DNA from: Microthrix sp041394405
GTDB taxonomy: Bacteria; Actinomycetota; Acidimicrobiia; Acidimicrobiales; Microtrichaceae
DNA: 64,000 nt
Reading direction: 5' to 3'
Assembly: GCA_041394405.1 (NCBI GenBank)
Contig: JAWKIF010000010.1
Coordinates: 1-64,000, forward strand
Part shown: one piece after another, positions 28,268-36,841 of the stretch
How the letters are laid out: every line of letters starts with the position of its first letter
Position numbering within the stretch: the stretch's first letter is position 1
The notes under the pieces: generated by a model
What the model was told of the DNA's origin: nothing
The model's database searches: none
What the model saw: the letters and a program-made list of their open reading frames with translations, nothing else
Translations under genes and position numbers: made by a program

Positions 28268-28726
28268 ATGTCAACCATCAGCGCCTCCCACCAGATCGAT
28301 GCCTCGCCCGAGGCGGTTTGGGCGATTGCGACCAGCATGGATCGGTGGGTCGACGTCGTCGAAGCCATCGAGCGGGTCGAACGACTCGATGACGGCACGG
28401 AGTTCGGACTCGGTACCACGTGGCGAGAGACCCGAACCATGTTTGGCAAACAGGCCACCGAGTGCATGGAGGTCACCGAGTACGTCGACGGCGAACGGTA
28501 TGCCACCTTCGCCGAGTCTCACGGGTCGAAGTACTACTCCGAGATCTCCGTCGAACCGTCCGAGGGTGGATGTCTCCTCAGCATGAACTTCAGGGGCGTT
28601 CCTCAGACGGCGCTCACCAAGATCATGGACGTCACCATCGGCAGGCTGTTCATGGGTGCGACTCGGAAGGCGCTGGCGAAGGACCTCGCAGATATCGGCG
28701 CGGCGGCCGAAGCCGCATCTGCTTGA
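28268..28726 (+). CDS. SRPBCC (START-like) family protein
   Basis: The 152-residue protein has the polyketide-cyclase/SRPBCC pattern: MSTISASHQIDASPEAVWAI at the N-terminus, then a single beta-helix-grip domain (GTTWRETRTMFGKQATECME, VDGERYATFAESHGSKYYS). It ends with a long C-terminal helix (ALAKDLADIGAAAEA). These domains bind hydrophobic ligands; no catalytic residues can be named. It stands alone between the divergent methyltransferase and the TetR gene. Confidence 0.8.
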   Translation: MSTISASHQIDASPEAVWAIATSMDRWVDVVEAIERVERLDDGTEFGLGTTWRETRTMFGKQATECMEVTEYVDGERYATFAESHGSKYYSEISVEPSEGGCLLSMNFRGVPQTALTKIMDVTIGRLFMGATRKALAKDLADIGAAAEAASA

Positions 28727-28817
28727 CCCTCAACTACGCCGCCCCAGGAGCGAGAGCAGCGCGGCCCCATGGTCGATTCGGCGCGGTCAATCCTTGATCG
28801 GCCCCTAACGTTGATCT

Positions 28818-28832
28818 ACTGTAGCGAACAGT
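28818..28832. promoter_or_regulatory. putative TetR operator
   Basis: ACTGT, five bases, then ACAGT form a perfect inverted repeat that overlaps the GTG start codon (28831) of the TetR-family gene. This position suits autorepression. Binding itself is inferred. Confidence 0.5.
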
Positions 28833-29445
28833 GTTAGAGCACCCCGAATCGAGATCGCTGGCGGAGCGGCGGAACGAGGCAACGCGACAGGCGATCGTCG
28901 AGGCCGCCTGGGTGCTGTCCCGAAGCCACGGGCTGACGGGGTGGTCGATGCGGCAGCTTGCCGACGCTGTTGGGGTCAAGGCGCCAACGCTGTACGCCTA
29001 TTTCTCCGCCAAGGACGCCATCTACGACGTGATGTTCCAGCAGAGCTACGAGGACCCAGCCTCCTCCGGCAATGCGGAGCAATTCCTCGCGATTCATGGC
29101 GTGCGGGAGGCGTTCAAGCTCGCCGCCCAGGAGTTCTTCGTCTTCTGCACCGAGGACCTGAGTCGGTACCAGTTGATGTTCCAGCGGACGATCCCTGGGT
29201 TCGAGCCCAGCGAGCAGGCGTACGCCGCCTCGATCCGAAGCTACGAGCGATTCGCTGCACAGATGGCCGCTATCGGCATCACCGAATCAGGCCATCTCGA
29301 TCTGTGGACCGCCATCATCTCGGGTCTCACCAGCCAACAACTCAGCAACGACCCCGGTGGCGATCGCTGGCAATCGCTCGTCGGCTCAGCGGTCGACCTG
29401 TTCTGCGACTACGTCGGCCTACCACCTGAAGGAGAACCAACATGA
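28831..29445 (+). CDS. TetR/AcrR-family transcriptional regulator
   Basis: The 204-residue regulator has the N-terminal TetR helix-turn-helix (RNEATRQAIVEAAWVLSR, then WSMRQLADAVGVKAPTLYAY) and an alpha-helical C-terminal ligand domain. It starts at a GTG inside a small palindrome. Its stop overlaps the ATG of the maleylpyruvate-isomerase-like gene by 4 nt, so that gene is probably under its control. The ligand is unknown. Confidence 0.9.
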   Translation: MLEHPESRSLAERRNEATRQAIVEAAWVLSRSHGLTGWSMRQLADAVGVKAPTLYAYFSAKDAIYDVMFQQSYEDPASSGNAEQFLAIHGVREAFKLAAQEFFVFCTEDLSRYQLMFQRTIPGFEPSEQAYAASIRSYERFAAQMAAIGITESGHLDLWTAIISGLTSQQLSNDPGGDRWQSLVGSAVDLFCDYVGLPPEGEPT

Positions 29446-30212
29446 CCGCAAGCACAACCCTGGTCCCGAGTGTCGGGGGTCCATTCACCCGGACCGAGGC
29501 GGTCGAACTCGGCCGGATTGAGTACCAGCGTTTCATCGAGGCCCTGACGGCGCTGCACCCAGACGACTGGGGCCGCCCAACAGACTGTGAGGGCTGGACC
29601 GTGAGGGACCTGGCCGGGCACCTGGCCGGTTCCATGGAGACGGCCCGTGGGCTCAGGCACCTCCTTGGCGAACAGCGCGCGATCAAGAAACGGCGAAAGG
29701 AAACCGGCGAAGCTGAGATCGACGCCATGGCCGCCGTTCAAGTTGCCAAGGTCGCAGATCTCGCACCCGCCGAGCTGATCGAGCGCATGCGAGCTCTGGT
29801 CCAACCGGCCATCGCTGGCCGGCTGCGAATCCCTGAGATCATTGGGCGCCACCTGCGGTTCCCCGTCGAGATCGGCTCCCTCAACGAGCGCTGGGACGTC
29901 CTCTACCTCCACGGGACGATTCTGACCCGCGATACCTGGCTTCATCGAGTCAGCGACCTCGCCCGAGCTGTGCAGCGATCGCCCACCCTGGATGAAGCAC
30001 ACGATGGGCGTATCGTCGCCGACGTCGCGGGTGAGTGGGCACGCCGACACGGCCAACCGGTCGATCTCCAGCTGACCGGACCTGCCGGGGGACAGTTCAC
30101 CACTGGGGCAAATGGGCCGACCATCGAGCTCGACGCCATCGAGTTCTGTCGCATTCTCTCCGGCCGGGCACAAGCGACCCACGAGCTGCTCGCCACCGAG
30201 GTTCCGTTCTGA
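29442..30212 (+). CDS. maleylpyruvate isomerase family (MDMPI/DinB) protein
   Basis: The 256-residue protein matches the mycothiol-dependent maleylpyruvate isomerase N-domain family (TIGR03083-like). It has WGRPTDCEGWTVRDLAGHLA, whose His is a probable metal ligand, and ILTRDTWLHRVSDLARAVQR with the next His/Asp candidates. The C-terminal domain (VDLQLTGPAGGQFTTGANG) resembles the MDMPI_C/SCP2-like fold. The start overlaps the TetR stop (ATGA). A mycothiol-type enzyme supports an actinobacterial host. The actual substrate is unknown. Confidence 0.82.
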   Translation: MTASTTLVPSVGGPFTRTEAVELGRIEYQRFIEALTALHPDDWGRPTDCEGWTVRDLAGHLAGSMETARGLRHLLGEQRAIKKRRKETGEAEIDAMAAVQVAKVADLAPAELIERMRALVQPAIAGRLRIPEIIGRHLRFPVEIGSLNERWDVLYLHGTILTRDTWLHRVSDLARAVQRSPTLDEAHDGRIVADVAGEWARRHGQPVDLQLTGPAGGQFTTGANGPTIELDAIEFCRILSGRAQATHELLATEVPF

Positions 30213-30387
30213 GCGGCGACCATTCGACCGGCCGCAGTTGGAGGACCGAAGGCTGAGCTTGTCCGTGCCTCGCCGCGCGAGGTGCCGCGATCAGAGTCCG
30301 GGACAGGCAGGTCGAGTGGCCGCCGATGGGCCGAAATGGCTCAAATCGCCCATTCACGGGCCGCGTGTCGACGTCGATACCCCGACT

Positions 30388-32619
30388 ATGGCGTCCACGT
30401 TGTCCACAGTGTCTTCCGCGCCTGCGGAGCCGTGCGCCCGGGTTCTCGCCGTGGACGACGACCGGGCGATGGTGGACCTGGTCGGGCGGATCGTCGAGCG
30501 GCTGGGCCATCGCTGTGAAACCGTCGAGTCGGGCGAGGCGGCTGTCGAGCGAATGTCGACGGAGCGGTTCGATCTGCTGATCACCGACGTTGCCATGGAC
30601 GGTCTGTCGGGGCTCGAGTTGCTGGACGCCGCCCGAGGGCACGACCCTGACCTTGCCGTGGTGGTCGTGTCCGGGGTGGACGACCCCCGCACCGCCGAGG
30701 CCGCGCTCAGTGGCGGAGCGTTCGGCTATGTGGTCAAGCCCTTCGAGGTGACGGAACTGCAGATCGCGGTGTCCAACGCGCTTCGCCGCAGGGAACTGGA
30801 GATCGAGTCGCGCCGGCACCTTCGCGACTTGGAGACCGAGGTGGATCGCCGCACCGAGCAGCTTCGCCTTGCGGCCCAGGAAGTGAGACACCAGGAGCAG
30901 AGGTTCCGAACGCTGGCCCAGGCCAGCCCGTTGGGCATCCTGTACGCGGATCAGTCGGGCTCCTTCGCCTACGGCAACTCGAACGCGGAGGCGCTGCTGG
31001 GTCGATCGGGTGGCGAGCTCAGCGGCCGACGGTGGCTGGAGAACCTCGACTCGCCGGGCAGAAGTCAGCTCACCGCGGCGGTCCAAGCGGCTGCGTCGGG
31101 CGGATCGGATGCGATGTGCGAGTACGAACTGCGCCGCCCCGACGGCTCGACCGTGTGGATTCGAAGCAGGATCGCCAGCGCGCTCGACGACGATCAACGC
31201 AATGCCGGGGTCGTGGTGTTGTTCGAGGACATCGGTGACCGCAAACACCTCGAGCGTCAACTTCGACACCGGGCGGGCCACGACCACCTCACCGGCCTGC
31301 CCAACCGTCGCGAGTTCCGGACCCAGCTCTCGCAGCGACTTGGGGCGCTCGGCGCCGGCGAGCTGCTCGGCGTGCTCCTCGTCGACCTCGATCAGTTCAA
31401 GCTGGTCAACGACACCTACGGTCACGAGGCCGGCGACCAGCTGATCGTGACTGTGGCAGAACGGCTGATCGGGTGTGCCCCGGACGGCGCGCTGGTGGCG
31501 CGGCTGGGCGGAGACGAGTATGTCGTCGCGGTGCTGGCCGAGCGTCGTGAGCAGCTCATGGCGGCCGCGGAGGCCGTGCGCCGAACCCTTCGTGGGCCGG
31601 TCACGGTCATGGGGGTCGAGCTGTCCCTGAGCGCCAGCGTCGGTCTCGGAATCACCACCGATCCACATGCCACGGTGACCGACCTGCTGCGGAGCGCCGA
31701 CATCGCCATGCATGAGGCGAAGCGCCGCCGGGACGTGGTGGAGGTCTTCAATACGTCGATGGCCGAGGACGTGGCGCGCCGCCTGGCCTTGACCAGCGAG
31801 CTGCGGCGCGCCGTGGATCATCGGCTACTGGAGGTGCACTACCAGCCGGTCGTCGACACCACCACCGAGAAGCTGGTCGGTCTCGAAGCCCTCGCCCGCT
31901 GGACACACGACGAATTCGGCGAGATCAGCCCCGGCGAGTTCATCCCCATCGCAGAGTCCACGGGCCTCGTCCACGAGATCGACCGCCAAGTGCTGGCCGC
32001 AGCGGTCGGCCAGCTTGGGCGGTGGCAGTCCTCGGGCCACGTCTCCCCGGGCGTCTTCATGAGCATCAACCTCTCCGCGTCGCAGCTGTCGAATACGGCG
32101 CTGCCCGGCCTCGTTCGGGAGGAACTCCAGCGATCGGGGGTCCACGGCTCGTCGCTCTGCCTGGAGGTGACCGAGCGCTCCCTCATTGGTGACATGACCC
32201 GTGCCGTACCGATCCTGGAGCGGCTGCGCGACGCCGACGTTCGGATCGCCGTGGACGACTTCGGCACCGGTCAGTCGGCCCTGAGCTACCTGGGCCAACT
32301 CCCCCTCGATGTGTTGAAGATCGATCGGTCGTTCGTCGATGCGATCGGTTCGGGCGGAGTCGACCTGGCCGAAATCATCGTCGACCTTGCGCACCGATTC
32401 GACCTGGCCGTCATCGCCGAGGGTGTCGAGGAGTGCCACCAGCTGGCTCGCCTTCGGCAGCTCAGATGCGACATGGTCCAAGGCTTCCTGACCGGTCGCC
32501 CGCTTGAGGCCGATCGGGCGATTCCAGCGTCGAGCGTGAGCTTCTCGGACATCTGCGACCGGTGGGATCGCGAGGCGCATCAGCGAACGCGCCACGAACT
32601 GAGCGAGGTGTCGGCATGA
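30388..32619 (+). CDS. REC-PAS-GGDEF-EAL cyclic-di-GMP signalling protein
   Basis: This is a 743-residue hybrid. The receiver domain (residues 18-130) has the acidic cluster AVDDDR and phospho-acceptor Asp67 (LLITDVAMDG). A coiled coil links to a PAS domain (about 180-290, GILYADQSGSFAYGNSNAEA). The GGDEF domain (about 300-460) has RLGGDEYVVAVL, with Tyr replacing the usual Phe. The EAL domain (about 480-730) has GLEALARWTH, the DDFGTGQSALSYLG metal loop and IAEGVEE. It may both make and break cyclic di-GMP under phosphorylation control. ATG at 30388 was chosen because the upstream frame overlaps the MDMPI gene. It overlaps the next response regulator by 4 nt. Confidence 0.92.
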   Translation: MASTLSTVSSAPAEPCARVLAVDDDRAMVDLVGRIVERLGHRCETVESGEAAVERMSTERFDLLITDVAMDGLSGLELLDAARGHDPDLAVVVVSGVDDPRTAEAALSGGAFGYVVKPFEVTELQIAVSNALRRRELEIESRRHLRDLETEVDRRTEQLRLAAQEVRHQEQRFRTLAQASPLGILYADQSGSFAYGNSNAEALLGRSGGELSGRRWLENLDSPGRSQLTAAVQAAASGGSDAMCEYELRRPDGSTVWIRSRIASALDDDQRNAGVVVLFEDIGDRKHLERQLRHRAGHDHLTGLPNRREFRTQLSQRLGALGAGELLGVLLVDLDQFKLVNDTYGHEAGDQLIVTVAERLIGCAPDGALVARLGGDEYVVAVLAERREQLMAAAEAVRRTLRGPVTVMGVELSLSASVGLGITTDPHATVTDLLRSADIAMHEAKRRRDVVEVFNTSMAEDVARRLALTSELRRAVDHRLLEVHYQPVVDTTTEKLVGLEALARWTHDEFGEISPGEFIPIAESTGLVHEIDRQVLAAAVGQLGRWQSSGHVSPGVFMSINLSASQLSNTALPGLVREELQRSGVHGSSLCLEVTERSLIGDMTRAVPILERLRDADVRIAVDDFGTGQSALSYLGQLPLDVLKIDRSFVDAIGSGGVDLAEIIVDLAHRFDLAVIAEGVEECHQLARLRQLRCDMVQGFLTGRPLEADRAIPASSVSFSDICDRWDREAHQRTRHELSEVSA

Positions 32620-33032
32620 GGCCGGCCGCCCAGACCGTGTTGATCGTCGACGACGACGTTGCGCTGCGGGATGCGTTCGCCCGTGCGCTTGAGCATGTTG
32701 GCTACGAGGTCGTCGCCGTCACCGGCACGCCGGCCGTGGTCGACCTCATCGTCGCGCACCAGCCGGGAATGATCCTGCTCGACAACCACATGCCCGAAGC
32801 GAGCGGGATCGAACTGATCCGACTGATCCGCGACCGCTGGTCTCGCGACGAGGTGCCCATCGTTTTGATCTCCGGATCCAGCCTGCAGGGCGAGATCGAC
32901 CAGGCCCTCGATGCCGGGGCCAACGACGTCAGGCGCAAGCCCGTGGAACTCGCCGAGCTCATCTCGACGGTGCGCGGCGCGCTCCAAGAACCCCCGTCAC
33001 CCGACCCAGAACAGGAAGGTCCGGTCTCATGA
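32616..33032 (+). CDS. stand-alone response regulator (receiver only)
   Basis: The 138-residue protein is a single receiver domain with VLIVDDDVAL, phospho-acceptor Asp56 (MILLDNHMP), the Ser of VLISGSS and the Lys in RRKPVELAEL. It has no output domain. It is sandwiched with ATGA overlaps between the GGDEF-EAL protein and the CHASE4 kinase, so it is probably a phosphotransfer intermediate or decoy in the same pathway. Confidence 0.92.
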   Translation: MRPAAQTVLIVDDDVALRDAFARALEHVGYEVVAVTGTPAVVDLIVAHQPGMILLDNHMPEASGIELIRLIRDRWSRDEVPIVLISGSSLQGEIDQALDAGANDVRRKPVELAELISTVRGALQEPPSPDPEQEGPVS

Positions 33033-34840
33033 CCCGCGGTACGACGACCCTGTCGATCAAAACCAAGACGACGCTGTTCGTCGTCGTCACGCTCGGCGTG
33101 TTGGTCGCATTGATGGCCAGCATTCAGTTCCGCTCCTCGCTGTCGCGAGTTGAGCGCATCGAAGAGAAGCAGGCGCTGGCGCAGACCGAGCGAGTCGTGC
33201 GCCAGATCGATCACACGATCGACAACGTCGGCGGCACCAACAGCGACTGGGGTTGGTGGGATGACACCTACGAGTTCGTTCAGGACGGCAATCAGGAGTT
33301 CATCGACGACAACGTGTACGCCGATGCGTTCATCCCCATCGGCATCGACCTCCTGGCCGTGGTTGACGTCGACGGGGAGGCCGTGCATGACGTGTGGTTC
33401 ACCGACGACGGCGAGCAGCCCGTTCCCGACGCGCTCATGACGGAGACCCGACCCGGCGGGCTGCTCGCAGACTTCTCCGAGTCCGCGAAGGCGACCCCCG
33501 GCGGGGTCATCGAGGCCGATGGGAGTGTCTTTGTCGCAACCAGCCGGGCGATCTTGCCCTCGGATGAGTCGGGCGAGCCTGCGGGTGTCCTGCTGATGGC
33601 GAGCGAGGTCGACGACGGGTTCGTCGCCGAGCTGGCCGAGCTGGTCAACCTCGAGGTGGTGGTGGAACCATGCGCGGCGGAGTCCTGCGCAGGGCTGTCC
33701 GCCGAGCCCCGCGTGTCGAAGACGGACACGTCGATCGCCACCGACACCGTCATCGAGGCACTCGATGGCACGCCGGTGCTACGAGCGCAGATCACCGAGG
33801 AGCGCTCGATCTACCAGGAGAGCATCTCGGGCATTCAACGGGTGCTCATGATCCTCATCGCCGTGGGGACCGCCGCCGTGGTCATCACGGTCGCAGGCAT
33901 CCGTCGGCTGGTCATCAACCCGCTCGATCGTCTGGGCGCAACCGTCGGGGAGGTCGGCCGCACGAGCGACCCCTCGCTGCGAGCCACGGTGGATCGCAGC
34001 GACGAGATCGGTGAGCTCGCCAGCGGTGTGAACGTGATGCTGGCGCGGCTCCAGAACTCCCAGCGGCAGCTGGTCGAGGCCAAGGAACGCATCGAAGGGG
34101 CCAGTGAGGCGAAGTCTCGCTTCCTGTCTCGGGTCAGCCACGAGCTCCGCACTCCCATCAACGGCGTCCTGGCCTACGCGCAGCTCATGCAACTCGACCC
34201 GCTCGACGAGAAGTCCAGCGAGTCGGTCGAACAGATCATCAACGCGGCGCGACATATCACCGAGCTCGTCGACGAGTTCCTCGACGTCGCCCGCATTGAG
34301 GCGGGAGCCATCCCGCTCAACCTCGAGCCCGTCAGCCCCGGCGCCATCGCGTCCGAGGTCATTGCCATGACCAAGCCGCTCTCGGCGGCGCAGGGCACCG
34401 TGGTCAGCCTCGTTGCGCCGGACGACGCGCTCGTCCAGGCGGACGCGCTCCGCCTGCGCCAGGCCGTCCTCAACCTGGTCTCCAACGCCCTCAAGTACGG
34501 AGGGAGTGGAGAGCAGGTTGCCATCAGCGTGCGACCGAGCGGTGAGCAGGTGGCCATCGAGGTGTGCGACCACGGCCCGGGGATTCCACCCGACCGGCTC
34601 GATCGGCTCTTCATCCCCTTCGACCGGCTCGACGCCGACAGCACGGGCAAGCAGGGAAGCGGCGTTGGCCTCAGCGTCACCAAGCAACTGGTCGAGCTCA
34701 TGGGCGGCACGGTCGACGTCACCAGCGAGGTCGGGGTGGGGGCCACCTTCACGATTGCGCTCCCGACGCCGCCCGATGTCGAGGAGGCCGACACCGACGT
34801 CGAGCGAGGCGAACGGGCCGACACGCCGGTGCCGCAGTAG
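33029..34840 (+). CDS. CHASE4-HAMP sensor histidine kinase
   Basis: The 603-residue kinase has an N-terminal helix (TTLFVVVTLGVLVALMASIQ) and an extracytoplasmic CHASE4 domain recognisable by TNSDWGWWDDTYEFVQDGN and FIDDNVYADAFIPIGIDLLA. A second helix follows (LMILIAVGTAAVVITVAGI), then HAMP, HisKA (FLSRVSHELRTPINGVLAYA) and HATPase_c (NLVSNALKYGG, HGPGIPPDRL, GVGLSVTKQLVELMGG). It ends the three-gene operon and is the likely phosphodonor for the two upstream receiver domains. Confidence 0.93.
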   Translation: MTRGTTTLSIKTKTTLFVVVTLGVLVALMASIQFRSSLSRVERIEEKQALAQTERVVRQIDHTIDNVGGTNSDWGWWDDTYEFVQDGNQEFIDDNVYADAFIPIGIDLLAVVDVDGEAVHDVWFTDDGEQPVPDALMTETRPGGLLADFSESAKATPGGVIEADGSVFVATSRAILPSDESGEPAGVLLMASEVDDGFVAELAELVNLEVVVEPCAAESCAGLSAEPRVSKTDTSIATDTVIEALDGTPVLRAQITEERSIYQESISGIQRVLMILIAVGTAAVVITVAGIRRLVINPLDRLGATVGEVGRTSDPSLRATVDRSDEIGELASGVNVMLARLQNSQRQLVEAKERIEGASEAKSRFLSRVSHELRTPINGVLAYAQLMQLDPLDEKSSESVEQIINAARHITELVDEFLDVARIEAGAIPLNLEPVSPGAIASEVIAMTKPLSAAQGTVVSLVAPDDALVQADALRLRQAVLNLVSNALKYGGSGEQVAISVRPSGEQVAIEVCDHGPGIPPDRLDRLFIPFDRLDADSTGKQGSGVGLSVTKQLVELMGGTVDVTSEVGVGATFTIALPTPPDVEEADTDVERGERADTPVPQ

Positions 34841-34841
34841 G

Positions 34842-34871
34842 CCCGACAGGGGTCGCCCCGGCTCGGTCGGG
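34842..34871 (+). terminator. nested hairpin after the signalling operon
   Basis: CCCGAC (34842-34847) pairs with GTCGGG (34866-34871). Inside it, GGGG-TCG-CCCC forms a second stem. It starts one base after the kinase stop codon. There is no T-tract, so this is a candidate only. Confidence 0.4.
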
Positions 34872-34972
34872 ACCTCCTGCCCTGGCCCAAGCGGCTCGGA
34901 TCACCGATGATGCTCCTGGGCAACCGCACGCGGTTGGCTCATGGCCGTCGTCGTCCAGGCACGGGAGCACCG

Positions 34973-35458
34973 ATGTCGCACACAGCGAGCAAGCAGGCCC
35001 GACTTCCTCCGCGCTGGTTCGTGCGAGCATTCTGGAAGGCCCATCGGGCGGTGCTCCGGCTGAGTGGCGGCCGTCTGGGCCTGTGGCGGGCCAAGGCCGA
35101 CAAGTGGGGTGCGTTGCGGCTCACCACCGTGGGGCGCCGCAGCGGCAAGGTTCGGAAGGTGGTGGTCGGCTACCTCGAAGATGGGCCCAACCTGGTCACG
35201 ATGGCCATGAACGGCTGGGGTGAGGGCGAGCCGGCGTGGTGGCTCAACCTGCAGGCCCACCCCGATGCCGAAGTTGAGGTGGTCGGCGGTCACCGACAGG
35301 TCACCGGGCGGGCCGCCGAAGGCGACGAACGGAAGCGCCTGTGGGCCCGTTGGGCGGAGTTGGACAGGGACCTCGATGCCTACGCGGCGCGCCGCCCGGG
35401 CGAAACCGCCGTCGTGGTCCTCGAGCCGCGGTCCGACGGCCACACAGCTGATTCTTGA
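34973..35458 (+). CDS. F420/deazaflavin-dependent nitroreductase (DDN) family protein
   Basis: The 161-residue protein matches the DDN-type F420H2-dependent reductases: LRLTTVGRRSGKVRKVVVGY, LVTMAMNGWGEGEPAWWLNL, then HPDAEVEVVGGHRQVTGR. The family uses the deazaflavin F420 to reduce quinones or nitro compounds at the membrane. ATG at 34973 (MSHTASKQARLPPRW) is preferred to the ATG at 34907. It converges on the DUF2510 membrane protein. Confidence 0.83.
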   Translation: MSHTASKQARLPPRWFVRAFWKAHRAVLRLSGGRLGLWRAKADKWGALRLTTVGRRSGKVRKVVVGYLEDGPNLVTMAMNGWGEGEPAWWLNLQAHPDAEVEVVGGHRQVTGRAAEGDERKRLWARWAELDRDLDAYAARRPGETAVVVLEPRSDGHTADS

Positions 35459-35468
35459 GTCGCCCGCG

Positions 35469-36029
35469 CTATCGCTCGGCGTCGTCGTCCGCTCGGTCCG
35501 TCGACGTGGTTGCGCCGGCCCCGAGCCGGCGGAGCCGGGGCCGCACGACCAGCAAGCCGGCGACGACCACAACCAGCATGGTCAGTGCTGGCCACGGCCC
35601 GACCAGTGGGCGCAGGCTGATCCACCCGATGGCGAGCGCGGCCGTCGCAATCCCGAGGACCAGGAGCGTCGCGTCCACCCGGCGCCGATAGTGCGGCGAC
35701 GCCACCGACCGGGAGATGAAGGTCGCCGCGATAAGCGATGCGGGGAGGGCGACGAACGCCCCGACTCCCGCTCCGACGATGGTCCCGAGGACGGGGGCGG
35801 CGACCGTGCCGCTGGCTGTGCCGGTGACCACGCCGATGAGGAGGCCGTAGGCAACGGCCCTCCCGAGCACTTCGCTCGGCTCAAGGTGCTGCGTCGACGC
35901 CGCCGCTGAGGCCAGCGCCGGGGCGCGAGCTGTGCGGTCGGTCCACGCCGTGCCGTCCCAGTACCGAAGGAGCGAGGGATCGTGGGGATCGGTGAACCAA
36001 TCCGCCTCGGGAACCGTGCCGCCGTTCAT
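35469..36029 (-). CDS. DUF2510 membrane protein
   Basis: The 186-residue protein has an N-terminal DUF2510 module (DWFTDPHDPSLLRYWDGTAW). Its membrane region has about four helices (residues 55-165: VAYGLLIGVVTGTASGTVAA, GVGAFVALPASLIAATFI, TLLVLGIATAALAIGWISL, LTMLVVVVAGLLVV). Its start region is divergent from the RCK_C-type gene at 36151. The function is unknown. The same domain heads the AIM24-like protein at 1989-2858. Confidence 0.78.
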   Translation of the reverse strand: MNGGTVPEADWFTDPHDPSLLRYWDGTAWTDRTARAPALASAAASTQHLEPSEVLGRAVAYGLLIGVVTGTASGTVAAPVLGTIVGAGVGAFVALPASLIAATFISRSVASPHYRRRVDATLLVLGIATAALAIGWISLRPLVGPWPALTMLVVVVAGLLVVRPRLRRLGAGATTSTDRADDDAER

Positions 36030-36150
36030 GACCCGTAGAATTCCACACCGGGTGGGCGTTTGTCTCCGAGGTCGCCCAGGCAACCTCGATGGCTCCATGA
36101 GCGCCTTCGGGTGATGGCCCGCACGGGTATGGTCTCGCTCACGATCGAGC

Positions 36151-36831
36151 GTGGGGGTGTGCGTGGCAGGAGTGGTCAGTGTGTTCGTGGTGCTCTTCGT
36201 CTGGCGGTTCTTCATTGTCGTGGGCGAGACCGTTTTCACGGCCGCCGGATTGCCGCCCAAGGCGGCCGCGTTCGAGGCGCGATCGGCGCTGGTTGGCGCG
36301 GGGTACACCACCTCGAGGTCGGAGTACGTGGTGCGCGATCCCGCAGCTCGACGGGTCGCCTCGGCCCTCGTTCTGTTCGGCTATTTCGGGCCGACCGTCA
36401 TCCTGGCCCTCCTCGGAATCAGCTTCGTTCTGCCCTCCGGCGAGGATCTGGCTGCACGCGGAATCACGCTCTTCGTCCTGATCGGGGGCCTGGTCCTGGC
36501 CGATCGGCTCGGTGTGATTCGAGTGATCGGTGCGCGACCTGCGCGTGCGGTGGCGAGGCGGCTGGTCGCCGACGACACGTTCGAAACGTGGGTCGTCGTC
36601 GGCGACCGGGTGATTGCAGCGATGCTGATGCCACAGGACGTGGAGCGATCGGGGCCGATGGCCGCAACCCTGAACGAGCCCGGCGTCAGGATCTTGGCCC
36701 TCGAGCCGGCCGGTCCCGGTCAGCCGACGTTCCCGGACGCTTCGCAGGCCGTCGTGCCGCGACCGGGCGACCGAGTGGTCGCCTTCGGGCCGAAGCAGGT
36801 CTTCGAGTCCGTGCGACGGAGCGCCAGTTGA
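36151..36831 (+). CDS. membrane protein with TrkA-C (RCK_C)-like domain
   Basis: The 226-residue protein has an N-terminal helix (VVSVFVVLFVWRFFIVVGE) and two further helices (ALVLFGYFGPTVILALLGI, ITLFVLIGGLVLA). Its C-terminal domain of about 90 residues resembles RCK_C, with VRILALEPAG and VVPRPGDRVVAFGPKQVFE. RCK_C domains gate K+ channels and transporters by ligand binding. No pore motif is seen, so it may regulate a partner. The partner could be the ClC gene that starts 10 bp after its stop. GTG starts at 36151 or 36163 are both possible. Confidence 0.68.
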   Translation: MGVCVAGVVSVFVVLFVWRFFIVVGETVFTAAGLPPKAAAFEARSALVGAGYTTSRSEYVVRDPAARRVASALVLFGYFGPTVILALLGISFVLPSGEDLAARGITLFVLIGGLVLADRLGVIRVIGARPARAVARRLVADDTFETWVVVGDRVIAAMLMPQDVERSGPMAATLNEPGVRILALEPAGPGQPTFPDASQAVVPRPGDRVVAFGPKQVFESVRRSAS

Positions 36832-36841
36832 TGCCCGAACG

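Noticed and set aside
30097..31821. A 574-codon minus-strand frame
   Set aside because: It is antisense to the REC-PAS-GGDEF-EAL gene, whose motifs are unambiguous. It shows only composition-driven sequence.
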